A stretch of DNA of 64,000 nt. It comes from Pyrus communis. Its lineage: Eukaryota; Streptophyta; Magnoliopsida; Rosales; Rosaceae. The translations under genes and the position numbers were made by a program. Numbering within the stretch: position 1 is the first letter of the stretch; each line of letters begins with the position of its first letter. The notes beneath the pieces were generated by a model. That model ran no database searches and was not told the origin of the DNA. It saw only the letters and a program-made list of their open reading frames with translations. Positions 47,506-60,500 of this stretch are shown here, piece by piece. The stretch spans positions 10,662,471 through 10,726,470 of the forward strand of contig NC_084819.1 in the NCBI RefSeq assembly GCF_963583255.1. The letters run 5' to 3'.

Positions 47506-48539
47506 AGCTTAAAAGTCGGGTGGAAAAGCCTGAAAAACTCTTGTCCATGGTTCTTCGATACTAGATGCTCCGGAACCAAAAGAATCCTTAAGTAGAATGG
47601 GATCGATCTCAACTCAACACCTTTTTCTTGTTGGGACTTCAAGCTATTGGGTGAGCACAACATGATGGAATTCTATAATTAACCTAAATTTGGGGTGAAA
47701 GTTTTTGTCTATCGTTGTCAGTTATAGTAAAATTAGTTATGATTCAGAGAAATGGTTGTTTCACTTGTGACGGACGTCAGCAATTCGAGTTCACTTTAAA
47801 AATATGTAAATCAAATACACCGCATATCAATGTTACATGTAGAAACGTTGCCTACGAGTTTGCTCCATATTTCCTAGGTATAAAGAATTTAATTCGTGGG
47901 CGGCTTTTTTTTCTTTCACTATTTAAATTTCTTTCGAGCAACCACTTAGTACTATAATCTAATAATATTTTTCTTCATTTGTAAGTGAGAGGTTTTAGAT
48001 TTGATTCTCGCTAAAAGCGAATTTGAACCGCATTATTACTAGTTCATTGTGAAATTAAACTCATCCCCGTCTCTTTCAGTGTTGATAATATTGTTTGTAA
48101 AAAAAATTCTTTCGAACAAACCCACTTTCTTGCTCATTGGTACAGTTACGATGTTTAATAAATAGAAACTTTTTAAGTATGGTCTTCTTATTTACTATTT
48201 ATCAAGTGCAAACCGACACGAATTGCTCATGTGCATTAGATCCTCCATTTTCATTTGGATCCACCAAATAGTTTCTGCAAGTGTCTTCATATTTTACACC
48301 AATATCTTATGTAACATGTGTGATCTTAGGTAACAAGAAATATTCATAAATAAGGTTATCTTAGACGAGTGGAAAATGTTGGTGGTCTGATTATTTTATC
48401 AGAGAGTGATGCTATGTCTGTAAAATATATGTGTATGTTGGCCAAAGAAAGTGAAAGTACGTGGGAGGAGGGTGAATTGGTAAATAAAAATGAGAAAACG
48501 AAAATTGAAATTTATCTTCATGGTTAGGAAATAGTGCTG
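47506..48539. other. Intergenic, no gene recognised
   Basis: AT-rich single-copy-looking DNA. An 80-codon frame at 47,715-47,957 has no recognisable features. Confidence 0.3.
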
Positions 48540-49110
48540 AAGACATATGTTTGACACAAACATGATGCTTCTGGAAAGTGTCAGCAACAAATATTTAGTA
48601 TGAACAAGAGAAACAGGAATGACATGTATTTGACATGAATATGATACTTTTGTAAAATGCTAATAACTAGTGTTTGCTGCGAACATGATAGCTATGAAGT
48701 GTTAATTGCACGTGTTTTTTGCAACAAAACATGAGGGTTTCGTAAAATGGTAATGACACGTATTCTAAAGTAGTGGCAATGGCACATATTCAACACGAAT
48801 AGACAATTCTGAAAAATGTTGACGGTACGTATTAATATAAAAGAAAACTAATGAAAATGATTTGAAAATTTTGAGTTTTAATGATAAGGTCAAAATAAAT
48901 GATAAAGTAAATAGTACCAGGATTGACTTTTTAGTGTAAAAATATAATTTTTCGTTAAAGTGAACAGTACTGTGGGTTTTTCGTTAAAACTTCCTTAATA
49001 TAAACCTGCTATTAAACCACGGTGAATAAGTATGATACGGCAATGTCAGATTATTATTATCTGATACAAACTTGACAGTTCTAAAAATGTGCTAATGACT
49101 AGCGTTGGAC
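48540..49110. repeat. Degenerate tandem array interrupted by a MITE-like sequence
   Basis: Diverged units of about 55-65 bp with the pattern 'gacacgtattygacacgaayatgataYttctgtaaaatg' can be traced from 48,540 to 48,835 and again at 49,020-49,110. Between them, about 48,840-48,995 ('gaaaactaatgaaaa' to 'cgttaaaacttcct') resembles a common plant MITE carrying 'aatagtaccaggattgac' and 'ttttcgttaaagtgaacagt'. Confidence 0.45.
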
Positions 49111-49611
49111 ACAAACCAGACAGATCTAGAAGCATTAATCCATCATAGATCCCCACACAAACAGCTAAACAATTCAAATAAAGAACTCAAAGGATCACAA
49201 ATTGAACACTTATTACAAATTATATATAAAGAACTCAAGTGATTTCGATAGTCAAACCCCAACTCTCCCCACTTGTTCCAGCATGTATCCGACATAGCAG
49301 CGGTCTGTAATCCTGGTCTGACGGCAACACAGTAACTACATACACCCAATACAGCCAGGATGCGGTAAACCAAAAGATATCCAGCATTAAAATATAGTTA
49401 AACTCAGGTAACTAGTTCGAGTACTTTGAATGGGAGTCTACTCAAAAACTGTAAAAATGACTGCGACACCCACGTTCTTTCATCGTCACCATCCTCACAC
49501 TCACAGCTCTAACTTCAGCAACCCAACGACACCAGCAGCACAGACAGGCAAGCTCACCATCGAACCACTCCATGCCACCATCACTGATTCAATTCTAAAC
49601 CCAGCAAAACC

Positions 49612-51939
49612 ATGCAAACCCAGCAAACCATTTCTGGGTTCTCTCGATCCGTACCTCCTCTGCTCCTCCTCCTGCTCTTATGTTCCACCACCGCATCTGG
49701 GTTCGGATTAATGGGACCCATCTCGGCCTCTTTCGGCAAAGACGGCTTCTTTTGCGCCATAGACGCCAGTGGCAAGCAGGACGTGGTTTGCTGGGGAAAG
49801 AACAGCTCTTCGTCGACGCTGTCTTCGGCGTCTTCATCGTCCTCAGCCTCCTTCGGAAATATTCCGGCGATGGCTGCTCTCTCCGGCGGTGAAGATTTTC
49901 TTTGTGGCATTTTAGCTAACACCTCGCTGGCGTATTGTTGGAGCCCCGTTTCTCCGGGTATAGATCTTGTTCCTCCCGTATTCAAGTCCGCTGCTTACTC
50001 TCATATTGCTGCTGGGAAGAGCCATGTCTGTGCTATTAGAGGGTCGTATTACTCTGATCACGAATTTGGAACAGTAGATTGTTGGGAAATTTTTGAAACA
50101 TCGAATAAAAGTTTCAGTTCAAAACAGAGCAATCTGTTTTCTGACCAGGCAATTGCCAATGTTGTGTTCAAAACGGTTGTTTCTGGCGAAGGGTTTAGCT
50201 GTGGGGGTGTTAGAGATGGAGGGCTGATTTGTTGGGGACCGAATTCTTCGAATTTAGGCGTTTCGGGTTCGCTACAGAATTTCACAGCTTTAGCTTCAGG
50301 GAGGGCCTCAATCTGTGGAGTTTCAGATTTTGGTGAATTGAAATGTTGGGGTGACGCTGATTTGTTGGATGGTCGTCCAAATGGAACTCAGTATGTGTCT
50401 TTGGCAGCTGGTGATCACCATTTTTGTGGGATTCGACACGACAATCATAGAGTTGAGTGTTGGGGCATGTTTAACTCCTCCTTGATTCCAAAGACTTCCG
50501 GGTTTTTGGCGATTGCCTCATCGGATTATACCACTTGTGGGATCAGGGAAGATGATTTGGTGATTGATTGTTGGGATACCAATGCAACTTCATCCCCGCC
50601 GGAGTATGATCCTCCATTGGAATTGTGCAGTCCAGGTCTTTGCACTCGTGGTTCTTGTGGCCAAGGGGAGTTTGCTTTCAATGCTAGCATACTCAATGAG
50701 GTGGATTTGACAAGCTTGTGTGTTCGAAAAGATCTCACGATTTGTTCCTCGTGCGGGTCAAATTGTTCCGAAGGATTCTTCTTGTCTAGTTCATGTAGTG
50801 AACATGCTGATCGAGTGTGCACAGCTTGCTCTCTTTGCCAAAACAGCTCTTGTTGGAATGTTTGTGGGCTTCAAACTCCTCCAGAAATGAGGAAGAAGCT
50901 TTGGAATCATGTGCGTAGGTTGGTGATCATATTCGGGTCTTCTGCTTTGGGGTTTTTGTTGATATTAACTTGTTGGTGCCTTCTTCCCCATTTAACAACT
51001 TCTCGAAAAAAAGAAGGGACAAAAAAGCAGTTTAAATCTTGCATTGGGAAAGCAGAGTTGGAAGCTGACAATAATAAGGATTCAAATCCTCCTCTATCTG
51101 TGGTTCCCTGTCCTGGGATGGCTCAAGTGTTCCGGCTCTCAGAACTAAGAGACGCCACCAACGGATTCAAGGAGTTTAATGAGCTTGGCAGGGGAAATTA
51201 TGGCTTTGTTTACAAAGCTGTGCTAGCAGATGAACAGCAAGTTGCAGTCAAGAGAGCAAATGCTGCTACTATAATTCACACAAATAGTCGGGACTTTGAA
51301 ATGGAATTAGAGGTCCTTTGCAAAATCCGCCACTGTAACATTGTGAACTTGTTGGGTTACTGCTCGGAGATGGGAGAAAGGTTGCTTGTGTACGAGTATA
51401 TGGCCCATGGGACGCTTTATGACCATCTCCATGGTGGCCTTTCTTCCCCGAATTGGAGCCTCCGGTTGAAAATTTCAATGCAGGCGGCTAAGGGGCTTGA
51501 GCACCTTCACAAGGAATCCGTGCCTCCCATTGTTCATCGCAATGTCAAGACCTCAAACATTCTTTTAGACGCTGAATGGAATGCGCGAATTGCAGATTTC
51601 GGACTCCTTACATCTAATGACAAGGATGTCAACGGAGATTTAGCCAGCGATGTTTACAACTTTGGAATAGTACTGCTGGAGATCCTCAGTGGAAGGAAAG
51701 CTTATGACAGAGATTACACTCTGCCAAGTATAGTCGAATGGGCACTGCCTCTAATCAAACAGAACAAGGCAGCTGCCATAATCGATCGTTATATAGCTCT
51801 TCCGAGAAATGTTGAGCCTTTGCTTAAGCTTGCTGATATAGCAGGACTGGCTGTAAAGGAAAATCCAATCGAGCGTCCTACAATGTCGGATATTGCATCT
51901 TGGTTGGAGCACATTGTGAAAGATGGTTTGACCTTGTAA
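49612..51939 (+). CDS. CRINKLY4-related receptor kinase-like protein (CCR1/CCR2-like)
   Basis: Intronless frame of 775 residues. Residues 1-31 form a signal peptide (poly-Leu core, 'TTASGFG'). The ectodomain has crinkly/RCC1-like repeats, each with a CWG-type motif ('DVVCWGKN', 'GLICWGPN', 'ELKCWGD', 'RVECWGM', 'VIDCWDT'), then a TNFR-like Cys-rich segment ('ICSSCGSNCSEGFFLSSSC', 'CTACSLCQNSSCWNVCG'). A transmembrane helix lies near 440-462 and the kinase domain at about 520-770. The Gly loop (GRGNYGFV), Lys547 (VAVK) and DFG Asp662 are present, but the catalytic loop is 'HRNVKTSNILL', with Asn644 in place of the catalytic Asp. The activation segment is very short, passing from DFGLL to SDVYNFG without a GTxGYxDPEY block. 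It is therefore predicted to be a pseudokinase or very weak kinase that signals by scaffolding at the plasma membrane. Length and layout match the Arabidopsis CCR1/CCR2 subgroup. No lesions seen. Confidence 0.9.
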   Translation: MQTQQTISGFSRSVPPLLLLLLLCSTTASGFGLMGPISASFGKDGFFCAIDASGKQDVVCWGKNSSSSTLSSASSSSSASFGNIPAMAALSGGEDFLCGILANTSLAYCWSPVSPGIDLVPPVFKSAAYSHIAAGKSHVCAIRGSYYSDHEFGTVDCWEIFETSNKSFSSKQSNLFSDQAIANVVFKTVVSGEGFSCGGVRDGGLICWGPNSSNLGVSGSLQNFTALASGRASICGVSDFGELKCWGDADLLDGRPNGTQYVSLAAGDHHFCGIRHDNHRVECWGMFNSSLIPKTSGFLAIASSDYTTCGIREDDLVIDCWDTNATSSPPEYDPPLELCSPGLCTRGSCGQGEFAFNASILNEVDLTSLCVRKDLTICSSCGSNCSEGFFLSSSCSEHADRVCTACSLCQNSSCWNVCGLQTPPEMRKKLWNHVRRLVIIFGSSALGFLLILTCWCLLPHLTTSRKKEGTKKQFKSCIGKAELEADNNKDSNPPLSVVPCPGMAQVFRLSELRDATNGFKEFNELGRGNYGFVYKAVLADEQQVAVKRANAATIIHTNSRDFEMELEVLCKIRHCNIVNLLGYCSEMGERLLVYEYMAHGTLYDHLHGGLSSPNWSLRLKISMQAAKGLEHLHKESVPPIVHRNVKTSNILLDAEWNARIADFGLLTSNDKDVNGDLASDVYNFGIVLLEILSGRKAYDRDYTLPSIVEWALPLIKQNKAAAIIDRYIALPRNVEPLLKLADIAGLAVKENPIERPTMSDIASWLEHIVKDGLTL

Positions 51940-53049
51940 TTTCTGAACCAGGTCGCCGGCAATTCATCAAAGATCAATTGAGCAAAGATTGTTACACTTG
52001 TTTCAGTAAGTACTGCTCTAATCTTCCTCAATTGTACATCTATTTATGAGCTGCTTGTAAATGACGTGATTAATCTTCTTTCTTCGTTTCTGATTATTTC
52101 CCTTAATCCACACAAAGTGAAGGGAAGACTACTTTTGTACTATCAGTTTTCCACATGAAACTTGACTTAATAATTTGCCTTCTCAAGTAAAACATTGGAG
52201 AGCCATAAGGACCCCATTTCCCATCGTTGCGTTTTGTATCAACATCTCCCATTTCTTTTGTGTATTTTATCAAGACGATAACAATGTTCTGATTTAAATT
52301 TGTTAACTATCGTCATCATTGTACTTCGATGTTTTCGTTCATATTATTCATTGATTGCACAATATGTAGTAATTAAACCAGATGTAGTTACTAAAATCAA
52401 GCAATGTCAGCTCCATAGGTTCTACTTATGATACACTTGCACAAAAGATTTCTCTGATTTGAGGAGTATTGAGTCATTCACTGCATTATCTATTATCTCT
52501 TTCAACCGCAATATTTCGATCATCTGATATCTGCACAAAAGTTTTTACCAGGATACCTTGTGGCTTGTGCAACTCAGAAATGTGAAAACTACAGCATCTT
52601 CTGAACTGAAGCACTCATACGACGATGGGTTTCAGAAGAGAAAAACAACCTTATCTTTGTGATGCACAAAAGAATGAAAGATCTCAGAAACCTTATGGGA
52701 AAAGATTTGCAAACTCATCTGTCACTTTTGCATTGCAGCTTCTCTCAAAGCACCGTAGCAGTGGCCGTGCAAACCATAACCAAGTTGAAGACAAAAAAAT
52801 AGAAGAGGTAATTGGCCTTCCAGATGGATAGTGCTTTGTTGACAAGATAAGCTTGTTTTGTGCAATTTGCCAACTCAAAAGCTTGGCATTTGACTTGATT
52901 GGTTCCTGAGCTGAGGAAATAGTGGGGAAAAAGGACACCTCCACTACTAGTTAAGTAGTGCTTCACAGTTCTCACTTATCATACTCTAAAAGGGCATGTT
53001 CTAGTGACTTGAGGCTCTATCTTGGCTTCGGAATTGGGGGGCCATCAAG
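51940..53049. other. Intergenic; small unrecognised frame at 52,625-52,831
   Basis: The CCR-like 3' UTR should occupy the start. A 68-codon frame at 52,625-52,831 ('MGFRREKQPYLCDAQKNERS') has no recognisable domain and is probably chance. Confidence 0.3.
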
Positions 53050-53193
53050 GGGTAATGCTAGATAGACCAAATTTTTAAATCAAATTTGTAAATCAAATAA
53101 CGTGTCACCAATAAGAAATAAGCACGTTAATCAACACTTAAATAATACTCCACATTATTTGGTTTATAAAATTTGGTCTACCTAGCATTACCC
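53050..53193. mobile_element. MITE (144 bp) with 25-bp terminal inverted repeats
   Basis: Left end 'gggtaatgctagatagacc' and the complement of the right end 'gggtaatgctaggtagacc' differ by one base over about 25 bp (continuing AAATTT). The interior is AT-rich and non-coding. No certain TSD. Confidence 0.85.
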
Positions 53194-53235
53194 AGTAATG
53201 TGGACGTATATCTACCTTCCTAGTATATCTACATA

Positions 53236-53636
53236 TGGTGCCCCAACGCAAATATACTAAGCAGGACCACATCCTAACTCTAGGTAGTGATCACCCAAGG
53301 CGGATATACCAAGCATGATCACTTCTAGAATGCGTATGGTCTCCCAACGCGGATATACCAAGCAGAACCATATGCATAGTTTAATAACGTAAGCAATGAT
53401 CACCCAACGCGAATATACCAAGCATGATCACCCCTAACAGTCTCCCAATGTGGATATACCAAGTAGGACTGTTTCCTATATAACTCTAGGTAGTGATCAC
53501 CCAACGTAGATATACCAACCATGATCACTCTTATAATGCGTATGGTCCCCCAATGCGGATATACCAAGCAAAACCATAACATAATCTCATTGTACAGGTA
53601 GTGATCACCCAACGCGGATATACCAAGCAGGACCAT
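53236..53636. repeat. Array of eight hairpin-like units with a constant core
   Basis: Core 'CAACGCGGATATACCAAGC' (with variants) recurs at about 53,243, 53,296, 53,344, 53,404, 53,445, 53,502, 53,551 and 53,610. Seven units have flanks complementary to each other but different between units, for example AGTGATCA/TGATCACT, ATGGT/ACCAT and ACAGTC/GACTGT. Each could fold into a stem with the same core in the loop. The eighth unit has mismatched flanks. The array lies at the left side of a gypsy LTR copy. Confidence 0.8.
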
Positions 53637-53866
53637 CCATGTACCACTACTACATGGTGCAATAAATTCAACTCACAACCTACTCACAACTCAACCCTTA
53701 TGAGTTACAACGTAGTCACCTACACCATCAACTTCTCATGGCCACCAACTAATATGTCACACAAGCATATAAGTTCTACCGAATACATCTAATAGGATTC
53801 TAGGATCACGTTGTCATAACATTTATCATACTTATCATTCACATTATTAAGAAGATAACTAAACAC

Positions 53867-53867
<1 letters not shown>

Positions 53868-53907
<40 letters not shown>
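53868..53907 (+). repeat. AT dinucleotide microsatellite
   Basis: Uninterrupted (TA)n of about 34 bp after 'gtgta'. Confidence 0.9.
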
Positions 53908-53909
<2 letters not shown>

Positions 53910-55986
53910 AATATAATGTCCTATACACGTAAACCAATGTATAAATCATTTGGGATAACCACTAACCCATATAGGCCCACCAAGCCTTACATAGACTTTA
54001 GAAATATACATTTTAATATTTAAGATCATTTCGTAGCCTATTGACCAAAAGTCAAGTCTCTGTCAAGGGTGGGGTCCACAACCTTATACAAATCAATCTG
54101 GAACATCCACCCATGGATTTCCGATCCGTAACATCCCAAGGTTCTTATTAGTCTTCTAGAATAATATTCTAAATTTTCAGAATGATTTAACGGTCGAATC
54201 TCCTCCATTTGCTAGAATTAGGTTACTATCAACGTTTGGTTTTACAAACTTAGAAATTCAATTTGGGAAGATCCGTACGTCGGATTCCCAATCCATTAGG
54301 TCCTATTGTCCTCAAATACTATGTACTATAACGTATTAAGGTTTAGTGACTATCCAATGGTCGAATCGTCTAATCATAAAATGGTCAGATGGCCTAATAT
54401 TCCATACTAGGTTCAAACTATCAAACTACGTTAAATGGTTATCAAATTTGAAATTAGAACATCGAATTTAACTTAAAAAGACAGCGTCGACCCATTAGCC
54501 ACGTGCCGTTTAGGGTGGCAGTTTCCGGCGAACGGAAACCCAATTTTCCGACTAACTCTAAAAATTACCAAATTTTACAGAAGTATAGAACAAGTCAAGG
54601 AGAACAATTTTCATACTTGGGCCGAGGCCTAGTTTGGCCGGGAAGTCACCTGATTCGCTTTGATCCGTCGAGAATCCTAAAATGGGTGAACTTCGATTCA
54701 ACATCAAAACGACCTCCAATGCCCTGATCTTGGCTTGGGTTTTGTTCCTGGTCTCAAGAAGGCTTAAATGATGGTGGTGCCCTCAGAAATAGCGGCTTGC
54801 CGTTGTGGGTGCCCTCAAAGTCGTCAGCTTCAATACTTGCCAAATTGAGGCCAAGGACCCTCGGATTTTTGGTAGAAAAGAGAGAATAGAGGTCAGGTTT
54901 GTGTACGCAGGTAAGGGTTGGATAGAATTCGTTAGAAAAACCGACGAAAATTACTGGAATTGGCTACCCAGTACCGGGTATGCCATCCAGTCAACAAAAC
55001 AGGTCATTTGGGATCCGGGTTGGCTGCTGCTCATCTTCTCTGTTTTCCCTCCTTTTTCTCCCTCATCTCTCATTTTCCCCCTCTCTTGCTGCCACCTGGC
55101 AGCTTCTAATTATTTTTTTTTATTTTTTTTTCAACAACTAAAACGTCTCTAATTTCCTTGTTTCAACTTCGATTCGTGAACGGTTTTCGCCTACGCACTC
55201 GTAGAATTGAACTCTATCCAATTATACTTAGTGTGACCCTATAAAGTCCACGAATTTTAATGATTACTGACCAAAATTCAAACTTCGTGATTAGTTCAAT
55301 TAAAAGTCTAAATTCAAATAAATTAATATAAATTCTCTAAAAATAACATAGAAAATCTCAATAATACAAATACATAGATTATAACAATGAAATCGAAGAA
55401 CAGGATTTCATAGGTAGAGCCAGTTCGGATGCCGACACCTATCACCGCTCCATTTTCTGGTCGGTTTAGATGGCCGACACATGATTTTCGCTTGAATTTT
55501 AGATTAATCACTTTCATTAATGACTCAATAAGAGAATTTCTACGTTAGAGATCATTTGGATGCCGTCACTAGTGTTCCAATAGTACAACTTTTGCTAAGC
55601 TTGGTCGACCAACACATGTTTCTCGCTTAGATTTTAGTTAAATCTCACATTAATGTTCGGATAAGAGAAATTATACATGGCATACATATAATGAGACTTC
55701 TGTAAACCATTTATTCAAGTAAATAATGGGGCGTTACATTATAGGGAATGATTTATGTACATAATTTCCATCTTATCATTGGATTAAGCAAACAAATGAG
55801 AATCAATAGTCAGCGTACAAAGGTAAAAAAAGGTGTGCATAAATCATTTGTCAAGTTAATTTTTTTTTCTACAACAATTTATTTACACCTAAAATGAGGG
55901 AATAGATTTACCCTTTTCTATATTTAAACTTTTGTCTGGGGTGAAAATTTCTATATTTAACTTAAAATTCTTATTGGTTAAATTTA

Positions 55987-56650
55987 TGGTAAATTACATA
56001 ATACCCCTTCAAGTTTGAGATCTATTATAACCCCATATAGCATCTTTAAAACATTTCACTTTCATACTTCACGTACTATTTTATTTCAAAATAATACCTC
56101 TATTACATTTTCCATTCATTGATCTGTTAAACGCTGACGTGGCTACCAAATATGTGCCACGTGGCAAAAAATTTTTTAAAAAAAACATGAATCTTCTAAA
56201 TAAATAAATAAAAAGTACTTAGAAAACGCAGACGCCACCCCTGCAACCTCTCCCCAACCTTCTTCTCCCTCCCAAGCCTCCCAACCACCTCCCTCTCCTC
56301 CACTTTCTTCACCTCCCCTCCCATCCAAAAACCCACCCCACCCCCACCCCGACCTTCCCCAAGCCCTTTCTCCTCTTCACCCCCACCCCTTTCCCCCCGC
56401 ACCCACCCTCCCTCCTCTACACAGCCTACTCCTTAAATCCACACCCATTCCTCCCATTTTCACCTCACGAACTTGGTGATGGCAGCGTAGACGGGATCTG
56501 GGTTATTTTTTCTTTTTTTTCTTTTTTTTTTTTCCTGGGTTGAAGGTAAGGGGTTGGATTGTGGGGAATAAGGTTTCTTGGTTTGGGGGTTGCAGGGAGG
56601 TGTGTTTCAGCTTTTGTTTTGTTTTGTTTTGTTTTTTAAGATGTTTTAGG

Positions 56651-56682
<32 letters not shown>

Positions 56683-56878
56683 ATTTTTTTTTTTTTTTTG
56701 TCATGCAACACACATTTAGCAGCCACGTTAGCGCTTAACGGATCAATGGATGGAAAATGTAATGGAGGTATTATTTTGAAATAAAATAGTACGTGAGATA
56801 TGAAATTGAAATGTTTTAAAGATGTTGTATAGGATTGTAATAGACCTCAAACCTGAAAGGATATTATGTAATTTACCC
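55987..56878. mobile_element. Mutator-like element 3 (892 bp), non-autonomous
   Basis: TSD TTAAATTTA at 55,978-55,986 and 56,879-56,887. Terminal inverted repeats of about 190 bp ('ggtaaattacataat', 'catctttaaaacatttca', 'ctattttatttcaaaataat', 'ttaaacgctgacgtggct' against the right end). The interior consists of a C/T-rich block (56,220-56,470) and long T-runs (56,500-56,700), with no transposase. Confidence 0.9.
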
Positions 56879-57261
56879 TTAAATTTACTGTTATAATGTA
56901 TTTTGCCTCAAGTTGGACATGCTTCATTAGTTACCACTGTCTCTGCTGCAGTTTATGTAACTTTAGACACTGTAAATAACAGAAAAAAGCTCAACCTCTA
57001 TGCTGGTTTTTCACATTAATTTACTGGGAGGTAACTTTGTACACGTTTTTTGCAAAAGTACTATCAACAACAGCAAGAAGCAAAGAAAAACCACCACCCC
57101 CAAAATCCCACAAACAATTAAACAATGTAAACCCCAGAGAGAAAAAAATTGGTTGTCTGAGTACCATATACTAAAAAGACATCCAACAAAAATCAATGGC
57201 TCTGCAGGCTTCACTCACATGGTTATAAGGGCAGCATATAGTCTTCAGATTTACAATGGTT

Positions 57262-59013
<1,752 letters not shown>

Positions 59014-60500
59014 GTTCCAGCAGCTGGATGCGCTCTTTTTTGTTTGTTGGATTATTGCTATTGAATGTGCTTAATCTTAAGCCTTGGGGATAATTACAAT
59101 GGATTAAAGAGAGAGCACCCCATGAAAGAAGAAGCTTTGGAGGAAGAAAATAAATGGAGACGCAACAATATATTATTGCCGCCGGCGTTTGACCTGATTT
59201 TGGCTGCGGACTTCAGAGTTTGAGCTTTTCCATTGGAATATTTTCTTGTTGGAGACTTTGCAACGTACTCAATTATATATAGTTGAACCAGTGCACCAAT
59301 CCTTAAGATGAATTCCAGACTCGTATTTCATACGATACGTATTTCCAGACTCGTATTTCATACGATACGTATTGAGTTAAGATGAATTCCAGATTCGTAT
59401 TTCATACGATACGTATTGAGTTCGATTCTTAATTTTGATGAATTGCATGATGGTAGTCAAGAAAATGCGGGAAGACTTACAGCACCAGGAATGGTGGACC
59501 ACCGTGGTAAAACTACCAGCTGGTCCACTGTTTAAAAATATATATATATATATATATATATAGTTGAAGTTAATTTGCTAGCACGTGTTAAGCGGCAACA
59601 AGTCCTGTTTTAACTTGTTCGCATTGTGTTATTTTAAGTTTAAACTCGACTTATTAGCTTATTGTGCCGAATATTGCATATCAAATTATGTTCACCCGTC
59701 AACAAATTACGAATAAATTACTTGATAATATCATATCTTTACTAATTAATAATACACTCATTATCAATCAAAATCCTATGAAATTACCAGTTTAACTCTC
59801 TAATTAAAACAGAACATTAATAAGAAATATGAGACAAAAATGTAATTTCACACAACCAAATTTTGCTATTTTTTTTTTCAAAGTCTCACCTACATGTAAT
59901 CCTAACATATCTCTAATTAAAAAAAATAAAATTTCTCACTCCCACATTCTCTATCACTCTCTTTCTCTCACATTCTATTTCAAAAACAAAAATAAAAAAA
60001 ATTTCTCACACACTTTGTGTGCGCTCATATGCTAGTATTAACATAAAGAAAACACCTTGTGGCACCGAAAAACTTAGGCCATACACATACACAACAAATG
60101 TATAAGCAAATTACCAAAAGTAGTACACAAATAAATAAGTTATAAGTTTAAAGTTAACATTCGCAAAGTAAACAAAAACATACTTCACAAAGATACCGTG
60201 TTAGTAGTTTAGTACTATGTTTTTTGAAAAAACCAATGATTGTACCATTTTCTGTATGTGACGAACCATTTTGAACCCGTCCAAATATGGCTCGACTCGA
60301 ACACTTAAATTTTCACAAATGTTCGTATCATGTTATTTGTACAATTTTATCCAAATGTGGCCTAACTCGATCACTTAAATTTTCACACGTGTTCGTATCA
60401 TGTTGTTGTGTACAATTTTATCGAATCTAATATTTATCATGGGTTAGAAAGTTGTTGAATTTAAAAATTACAAAGCCTACGTGGCGCGCAGGCCAAACAA
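59014..60500. other. Promoter side of the kinase gene and repeats
   Basis: Contains a three-unit 30-bp tandem repeat (59,313-59,417), (AT)n at about 59,539-59,562 and an approximate 75-bp tandem duplication at 60,280-60,425. No gene recognised. Confidence 0.45.
59313..59417 (+). repeat. Three 30-bp repeats with CGTATTTCATACGATACGTA
   Basis: 'ttccagactcgtatttcat' plus 'acgatacgtat' occurs at 59,313 and 59,343 in tandem, and at 59,388 after a 15-bp spacer with one substitution. Confidence 0.85.

Larger units (their letters stand above)
53194..55738 (-). repeat. Gypsy LTR copy (solo or truncated), third member of the family
   Basis: 54,000-54,730 is related to 3,880-4,530 ('tgaccaaaa', 'gggaagatccgtacgtc', 'ctaaaatgggtgaactt'). 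It ends 'ggggcgttaca' at 55,738, so the minus strand begins TGTAACGCCCC, a typical plant gypsy LTR start. No pol sequence follows on either side, which suggests a solo LTR. The left border is uncertain. Two diverged copies of a 140-bp segment lie at about 55,405-55,545 and 55,550-55,680. Confidence 0.55.

Noticed and set aside
49430..49711. 93-residue frame upstream of the CCR-like gene
   Set aside because: Overlaps the CCR start in another frame and has simple Pro/Ser/Thr composition; likely leader sequence.
53236..53636. CRISPR-like array
   Set aside because: Regular core and spacers superficially resemble one, but the genome is a plant nuclear one, spacers are not unique, flanks are complementary, and there are no cas genes.
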